Assembly: GCA_022393335.1 (NCBI GenBank)
Contig: JAJEKB010020245.1
Span: 116,154-180,153, forward strand
Length of the DNA stretch: 64,000 nucleotides
Direction: 5' to 3'
DNA from: Macrotrachela quadricornifera
Lineage: Eukaryota; Rotifera; Eurotatoria; Philodinida; Philodinidae
Part shown: positions 57,848 through 64,000 of the stretch, piece after piece
Position numbering within the stretch: position 1 is the first letter of the stretch
How the letters are laid out: every line of letters starts with the position of its first letter
Translations under genes and position numbers: made by a program
Notes under the pieces: model-generated
The model's input: only the letters and a program-made list of their open reading frames with translations
Database searches by the model: none
Told to the model about the DNA's origin: nothing

Positions 57848-58624
57848 TTAGTTTTTTTTTCTAGCTGATCGTACTGGTTGTTTTCGTGTACTAATTGGTT
57901 GTTTTGCTGGTGTTGTATTTTGTCGTTTTGTACGTTTTGCTGATGTTGTTTTTGTTGCTGTTGGTGATTGTTTTCTTTTTCGTGTTGTTGCTGTTGGTTT
58001 TTGATTATCTGTTGAAGCAGTTGTTTGTTTTTTGATCGCATATCCATGTTTAAGTTTTTCTTGTGTTTTTTTTTCAACATATTTTTTTGCTTCTGATTGA
58101 GTTGAAAAATCTTTATATAAAATAATTGCATTTGAATCAGGTTCGTTTAATAAACCATATTTAGTTTTTGTTGATTTATTATCAATAGAAATTTGCCAAT
58201 ATTTTTTATCTTCATCATGTTCTAAATAATTAGTATTAGCCGTTGTTGATGTTTCAGATAAATTTCCTTGAATTTTTTCTTCATAATTAAAAAGTTTTTT
58301 TAATCTATCTTGATCACGTTTTTTTAATTCATCAAAACCTTGTATATCATTTTCAACATTTTGTACACGTTTTTTTTTTTCATTACCTGAACGTAAATAA
58401 TTTATAAAACATTGTATATGATAATAAACAGGCATTAATTTTTCATCACGTGTTGATGATTGAGGAATAAATGGATTTGGTATTAAACGAGATAGACGTA
58501 GTGTACCTTTACTTATTTCATTTTCACAATATTTACCATGACATTTTGCATTACTACTTTTGGCATAATCACAACCAAATGATATTGTTATGCCATCATC
58601 ATTATCATCAGTAGTAGAAGCCAT
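57848..58624 (-). CDS. zf-PARP and WGR-like nuclear protein without catalytic domain
   Basis: Intronless, 258 codons plus TAA. Residues about 15-80 are a PARP-type zinc finger with Cys28, Cys33, His69 and Cys72 (NAKCHGKYCENEISKGTLRL ... YYHIQCF), the module that recognises DNA breaks. The finger is followed by the usual IQGFDELKKRDQDRLKKLF helix (about 93-112). Residues about 140-200 resemble a WGR domain (KKYWQISIDN, TKTKYGLL, FSTQSEAKKYVEKKTQEKLK), which in PARPs couples DNA damage binding to the catalytic domain. The C-terminal 55 residues are Thr/Lys/Arg-rich and basic (TRKRKQSP, SAKRTKRQN, RSARKKN), with nuclear localisation potential. No PARP catalytic domain follows: the next 840 bp are non-coding. 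Likely a chromatin or break-binding protein that acts with other PARP proteins; the role is inferred. Confidence 0.85.
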   Translation of the reverse strand: MASTTDDNDDGITISFGCDYAKSSNAKCHGKYCENEISKGTLRLSRLIPNPFIPQSSTRDEKLMPVYYHIQCFINYLRSGNEKKKRVQNVENDIQGFDELKKRDQDRLKKLFNYEEKIQGNLSETSTTANTNYLEHDEDKKYWQISIDNKSTKTKYGLLNEPDSNAIILYKDFSTQSEAKKYVEKKTQEKLKHGYAIKKQTTASTDNQKPTATTRKRKQSPTATKTTSAKRTKRQNTTPAKQPISTRKQPVRSARKKN

Positions 58625-60093
58625 TATTTTTTTTATAATTGAAAAATAAGTATATCTAAAAGTTTAAGGATAAAAGAGAAGTAGGATGGATTTTTTTTAA
58701 ATTAAAAGATGAACAGATTTTCTAAGAAATAATACGTGTTTGTTTTCATTTTATAAATCAAAACAACTGTCTAACGATATTGACTAGTAAAACACCTGTC
58801 ACTGTCATTATTATTTTTTTGTCGTTTAAACGACTTAACGAACTAACTAGCCGTTGAACAACCAATCAGAAAGTGGCATATTAATGCTCGCGAAAGAAAA
58901 GAAAAACCATTGCAGAGAATATTCTTAAAAAATAGTTTACTTTAGATAGAAATTACAAAAAAAATTCATAATTTCTTTCTAATAATATACTATAGATGGC
59001 GCTGATGATTGATGGATTATGCATTATTCTTTCATTTGGTTTCATCCTTCAAGGTTATTTCAGCATGATAATATGACTGATACACTTGAGTTAATAATAA
59101 CAGTATGTTTGACTTTCTCATGTCTCGTAGACTACTTATGCATTTTTATTCTCTTCCAATAGGATATATATATATGTAAGAAAATTTTAGAAATATTGGA
59201 TGATGATAAATAAATATAAGTTAAATATAACGTTATATCTTACTATTTTTGATTGGTTTTTAAATATAAGACTATCTAGTTTATTCCTTCCAACATGAGT
59301 AATCAGGAATAAAGATTGTTTGTTCAATTTAATACATCTTCTACAGTTAAATAAATAAGAAACAATGTAATAAATTTTCGAAAAATAATTGATTAGATTT
59401 TATAGCACGTTAGAGAAATTTATGATGAACCATATAATTGTCAAATTATCTTATCATAAACGAAATATTTTCTAAAAACAGTATTAACACTATTTTTTTT
59501 ATCTTGAATTAACGTTTGTACGTGAAATAGCTTATACATTCTTGAGACATTAAATAGTTTGTCTCATTATTAAGGTAAATGATTATAAAGTTACTTTTAT
59601 AGTTTCTACCGTTACAGTAGAACTTTCGTACTATATATACCCAATCGACAAATATTTCAAAATCAAGATCAATTTATAAGAAAGTACATGGCTAGTATTG
59701 TTATCAGATGTTGTTCACGTTTTTTTAGAAAATTCTTTAATAGAAAAAGATATTTTTTGAAAGAAGTATTATGATTATAATCGTAATAAATAGACAGATA
59801 AAATAATCATAATAATACCAACAATGTCAGTACAATTGCATATTAAAATGATTTGATCAATCATGTCAAGGATAGGCACTTACTCCAAAATACATTGAAT
59901 CTATTATCAATAATAAAAGAAATTTTGATTTATTTTGCATTGATAACAGTTTACTTTTATCAAAATCATTTATTTATTAGTGCCTGAATATATAGTTATG
60001 TTGATAAGAATGGTTGTTAACAAAACTCATGAATAGTATATATAAAAAAAATATATAAAATGAGATTGTTCCTGATTATAAAAAATAAAAGAA
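58625..60093. other. Intergenic, nothing recognised
   Basis: The 5' flank of the zf-PARP gene and the 3' flank of the DUF1275 gene. No RNA gene or repeat was recognised. Confidence 0.45.
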
Positions 60094-61357
60094 TCATTTG
60101 ATATCCTCGTGATCAGATTTCACATCGTAAACAGTTACCATCAATGGAGTAAAAGAATTTCGAATTTCTGATGATTTTTTCGGTTCATTTTCTTCATCTT
60201 CACTATCAATTGGTTCTGTATCACTTGATTGTTTATCGAATGCAATATTTGGTTCGATAATTGTTTCACTCGCTACAACAGATAATCTTGTTGAACCATA
60301 GATTTTCTCATTCGTGTTCTTTATTTCTCGTAATTTAAAGTTGAGAAAGACTTTACAATAAGAAATATGTCCGAAACCTAAAATTGTAACAATTCCACAT
60401 GGAAGAAGAATTTCTTTTTTATGCAATAGTGCATGAGCAAACCAACCACTAATACCACCACAACAAAAAGCCACATACAAAGGCACTAAAAGTTTTAGTT
60501 TCCAAAGATGTTTACGAGTTCGTTTGTGAAAAATTGCATGTCCAATAATAAGACCGATATCTGTGAGGATACCTGTTACATGTGTCGTACGAATAACAGC
60601 ACCAGAAAACGTAGTACACATGCCATTTTGTAGACCAGCAGCAAGAGATATTAAATATGCACTTGGTGTCAAAGCTTCCCATTCACCATTCGGACTCCAA
60701 TGAATATTCTATAATATAAAAGTCATTTTTCTAGTTATTATAGAAATATTTCTATTACTATTAAACTCAAGAGAAGTTTTTATTATGAATATATTCCAAA
60801 AAAGAGTATAAGTCTGTTAGAAAACTATTTTTTATAGATCCATATGAAGAACAATGTGAGGAAGATTCTACTAAACTCATCAAACCAACCATATCTCAAA
60901 TAATATTATAAATATATTAGTCTTATATTGAGTATCTAAATATAATACTCTTTTTCGTTTTTCTTACTTCAAATAGACTACCAAATGCAAGAGCCATCGA
61001 TTCCAGTAATAGTACCAAGCCATAATGACGTTGAATTCGAAACGAAGAACCACCTGCTACAGCTCCCGAAATTGAACTTCCCAAAACGAAGGCGAAAATT
61101 AATAGACCAAAATGTAAAGCTATATCAAAACGAGCTTGTGCCAAAACGATTACCATTTTCGATGTAGTACCTGTGAGAGCAGTAAGCGGCAATCGGAAAG
61201 CACCAACAATGCATATAGTATTTACATATCCTGCAACGAAAGCCAATAGACAACCAATTATGACTAAACCAGTAAAAGAACGCCAATCATAGTCATAAAT
61301 ATATCGAGTTGGAGAAATAATTGTTGAACTACGAGGCCGTTGGTATCTATTTACGTT
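60094..61357 (-). CDS. DUF1275/YoaK-family membrane protein, 5' end incomplete
   Basis: Exon 61357-60968 (130 codons, acceptor TTGTAG|AAC, donor GAA|GTAAGA) joins in phase 0 to exon 60708-60094 (204 codons plus TAA). The start codon lies in an upstream exon I could not locate. Six helices are visible. Diagnostic segments: FVAGYVNTICIVGAFRLPLT with ALTGTTSKM, FAFVLGSSISGAVAGG, and AGLQNGMCTTFSGAVIRTTHVTGILTDIG. These match the YoaK/DUF1275 family (A-G-F-x-D-x-x-G, H-M-T-G-N, G-x-Q-N, V-R-T-T-x-V-T-G-T-L-T-D). The C-terminal tail (about 75 residues) is acidic and Ser-rich and is not part of the bacterial family. Function of the family is unknown. It is mainly bacterial and fungal as I recall, so a transfer origin is possible, though the introns show it is well settled here. 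Confidence 0.82.
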
Positions 61358-64000
61358 CTACAATTAGACAAGAGATGTAAAAATATAAAACTGATATGAT
61401 TAGTTTTAATAAAAAAAAACTTTTTATTAATTGATAGTTAGCTTTACAATATATGAATTATTGATGCTTATAGTACCTTCTTTTTTTGAACAACATTATA
61501 ATATAGCTTGAATACTTTGATTTTAATATTAATTTTGCTCAGTTCATGAAATAAATCTAATGAATTGCATCGGATGTCAAAATATGTTCCTTTTAGTTTT
61601 ATGAATAAATTTTAAGAAAAAATAATAACATAGAACGATATTCACGAGAACCATTAACATAATAAAAAAGGAAAGTAAGCTAATCTAAGATAACTTTTTT
61701 ATCATAGAAGTCTTTGTAATTATCTTCCACGATAAAACTTAATTATTAGGAATTCAAAAAAAATGATAAACGAAATTTCATAATTAGTTTGTTTTTGATG
61801 TTTTTTTCTTCTGAATAAATTTTAGTCATTTTTTATTGATACAAATTTCTAATGATTACTAGCCTAAATAGGCTGTCATTAGAAATCATATACAATGTTT
61901 CTACAAATTTAGATTTAATGTTTGAAATATCTTTAAATGATCAGAATCGATTTTTTTCATTTTCAAAAAATACTCTATAGAAAATAAAATAAACTAGCTA
62001 AATATTTCAGACATATTTTTTGCTTTTTCAAGTATTATCTTAAAGTATCAAAAATTTAGTATATTTACTTAATGAACAATTTTTCAAAAACATCTATCGA
62101 TCTTTTCTAATGTTAATAGTAAAAATATTTTGACGTACTTGACCAGTTTGTTTTCGATGGCAAAACATTATTAGCAGCTGCGCTCAAGTAGACACAATCA
62201 GTAGAATAGTAACGGGCATCATAATTATTTTCAATTATCAAACGCACTCCACCCAACTTGTCATGCGTGTTATTAATTTCAAGGTAAAGAATGCTGACAA
62301 AAATATTATTTAATGTTTTATCGACAGAATGATAAAATGTTGTATGCATTCTATTTGAACGATAACTAATTAAATAACATTTTACTCTATTCATAGATGT
62401 TTTTTTTTTCTTAAAGAAAGAGAACGGAAAAAGACATCGTTTTTTTACATGAAATGAATCATATAGACAAATTGAATCATTATATTGAATACAATTTCCG
62501 GTAAATTTATATCAAGAATATAATTTGAAAAAATAATATCTAATGTAAACTTTGTTTGTTTAGTATTCGTACCATTTCTGTAATTATAACATTTTTCATT
62601 ATTCGTAGTTTTAAGAAAAAAGTTAATTATAAAGTTATTGGATACAGGAAAGACGAAGTAATACTTTCTTAATTTACTTTTGTAGGATTGCAAATGTTCT
62701 ATTTATTCTTTGTAATTCTTATTGATGTCGTCTAGATGTATTCTTTATCTTGTCGGTTTTCTTTGAAATTCATTACGTTAAATTGTCAACCTCTTTTCTC
62801 TATTATGTTGTACTATTTCATTTATCTTCTAGACTATATTTATCTTAATAGTTGTTCTCTCCAGTAAATTATTCTAATTATAAAACATGCTTGAGGAAAT
62901 ATTTTGAAAATAGTTTCAATTTGTTATTTCATTAAAGAGATATTTCAAAAATCCAGGTTTATTGTTTTGGAAAGATTAACTTTACTTATTCAAATGAACT
63001 GACTTATAAACAAAAAATAGTAACACGTAGAATTTGCTTTTTCCGGTGTCTAATAACTTTATAATTAACTTTTTTTGAAACCATAAATAGCAGAAAAATG
63101 TCATTATTCTAGAAATCGTACGAATATTTTTTGCTGAAACCACATAGAATTGTATCTATTGATATTTATAAATAGCAAAACGGTTCATAATGTTGTGTTA
63201 TAGTACCTACATAGTCTTCTTAAAATGTCGTAAATATTTTTTCATAGTTCGTTATAGTCTCTATTATGATTTTATTAACATTATTTATTGATTCTCAAGT
63301 TATTTCAACTGTCAAATATGCATGAGTCTCGACGTTATTCAGTAGTAAAGATATTAATGTTGCAATGATTTTTGATATATGGTTATATGATGGGTGAATT
63401 TTAATCATTGTCAAAATTATTATAGACTTTATAAAACGATTTCGTAGAGGTATAATATTTCTTTATTGAATTATTTCGTTAGAAGACTATAGTTTTTAAT
63501 ATGATATTTTGATGTGTAAATTAAAATGGGAGAATTATTGACATACTGCAAATAAAATGACATTCCATTATCTCACTTGAAAGTCAATTGCACGAGAGAT
63601 AGCAATAATTTCGTCATAATTTGTTTTATATTAGAGCTACAGTTAATAATTAATTCTTTTTGATATTAAAACTTACTGAAAATTAATAATCATAAAAATT
63701 ATTACATCTACTGATATTTAATTTTGATTTACATAGTTCAGTATGTTATTAATAGATGATAATCTTAAATAATGAGAAAATAAAAAGATAATAGTGATTT
63801 TTCACTATATTTATCTTTATTACTGTTATAGAGAAAGCCTTCTTAGAATATCAATTAACACAAAAGTTTTCATTCTAAAAAAAGAATACCATTATCCCTT
63901 TCATTCTTATTTCAATTATTGCTCTCTCTGCTAGATATTTTTTTTGAGCATTTGTCTTTTACTTACACAAATATAGAATCAATGGATGAAGATTTACGTT
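61358..64000. other. Intergenic, no supported gene
   Basis: Contains the undetermined 5' exon or exons of the DUF1275 gene. A 93-codon minus-strand frame at 62113-62394 (for example HDKLGGVRLIIENNYDARYY) is unusually protein-like and ends at a donor-like TCA A|GTACGT, but its phase does not fit the DUF1275 exon and no family is recognised. The last 1.3 kb shows nothing. Confidence 0.4.

Overview
The window looks like a piece of a bdelloid rotifer nuclear genome. It is very AT-rich, the genes are compact with introns mostly of 50-80 bp, and the gene content is the usual bdelloid mix: an orphan rhodopsin-type GPCR, an F-box/LRR-like protein, a WWE plus ADP-ribosyltransferase gene, a long FG-GAP repeat protein, a B-box/NHL protein, a membrane-anchored M28 peptidase, a sialate O-acetylesterase and many decayed DNA transposons. 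The clade is an inference from gene families and architecture; no species-diagnostic sequence is present.

Layout. 1-5.5 kb: short tandem repeats, a decayed transposon-associated gene (1727-2464) and a decayed WWE-ART gene (4576-5513). 7-12.5 kb: an intact two-exon GPCR (minus), then a Frag1/DRAM-like membrane gene (minus) split by a 2.2-kb inverted-repeat transposon with a TA target duplication. 13-16 kb: FLYWCH/MULE and other transposase-like remnants. 17-18.8 kb: intact F-box gene. 19.8-22.2 kb: hAT-like element with 8-bp target duplication, carrying a second hAT-like element nested inside. 23.1-25.0 kb: intact seven-exon SIAE gene. 25.5-29 kb: an unrecognised pseudogene and a 1.46-kb near-complete palindrome. 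29.7-36.7 kb: a type II membrane protein with about 29 FG-GAP/VCBS repeats; its 2.2-kb second intron holds a foldback element. 37.4-38.9 kb: another about 1.5-kb palindrome. 40.4-43.1 kb: M28 peptidase (minus), with a piggyBac-like composite sitting in a GC-AG intron and one in-frame stop. 45.7-51.2 kb: intact B-box/NHL gene and a decayed NHL duplicate bordering a MULE remnant. 53.4-54.3 kb: MFSD4/NaGLT1-like transporter with an assembly gap. 56-57 kb: decayed MULE transposase. 57.8-58.6 kb: zf-PARP plus WGR-like nuclear protein. 60.1-61.4 kb: DUF1275/YoaK membrane protein. 61.4-64 kb: no gene seen.

The genes do not form a pathway. They are independent transcription units, many encoding membrane or secreted proteins, set in a landscape of foldback (inverted-repeat) DNA elements. 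The two themes that deserve attention are the density of large palindromic elements, several inserted so that introns or short target duplications absorb them, and several otherwise frame-intact genes interrupted by stops compatible with C-to-T change at Gln or Arg codons. I found no clearly new multi-gene system.
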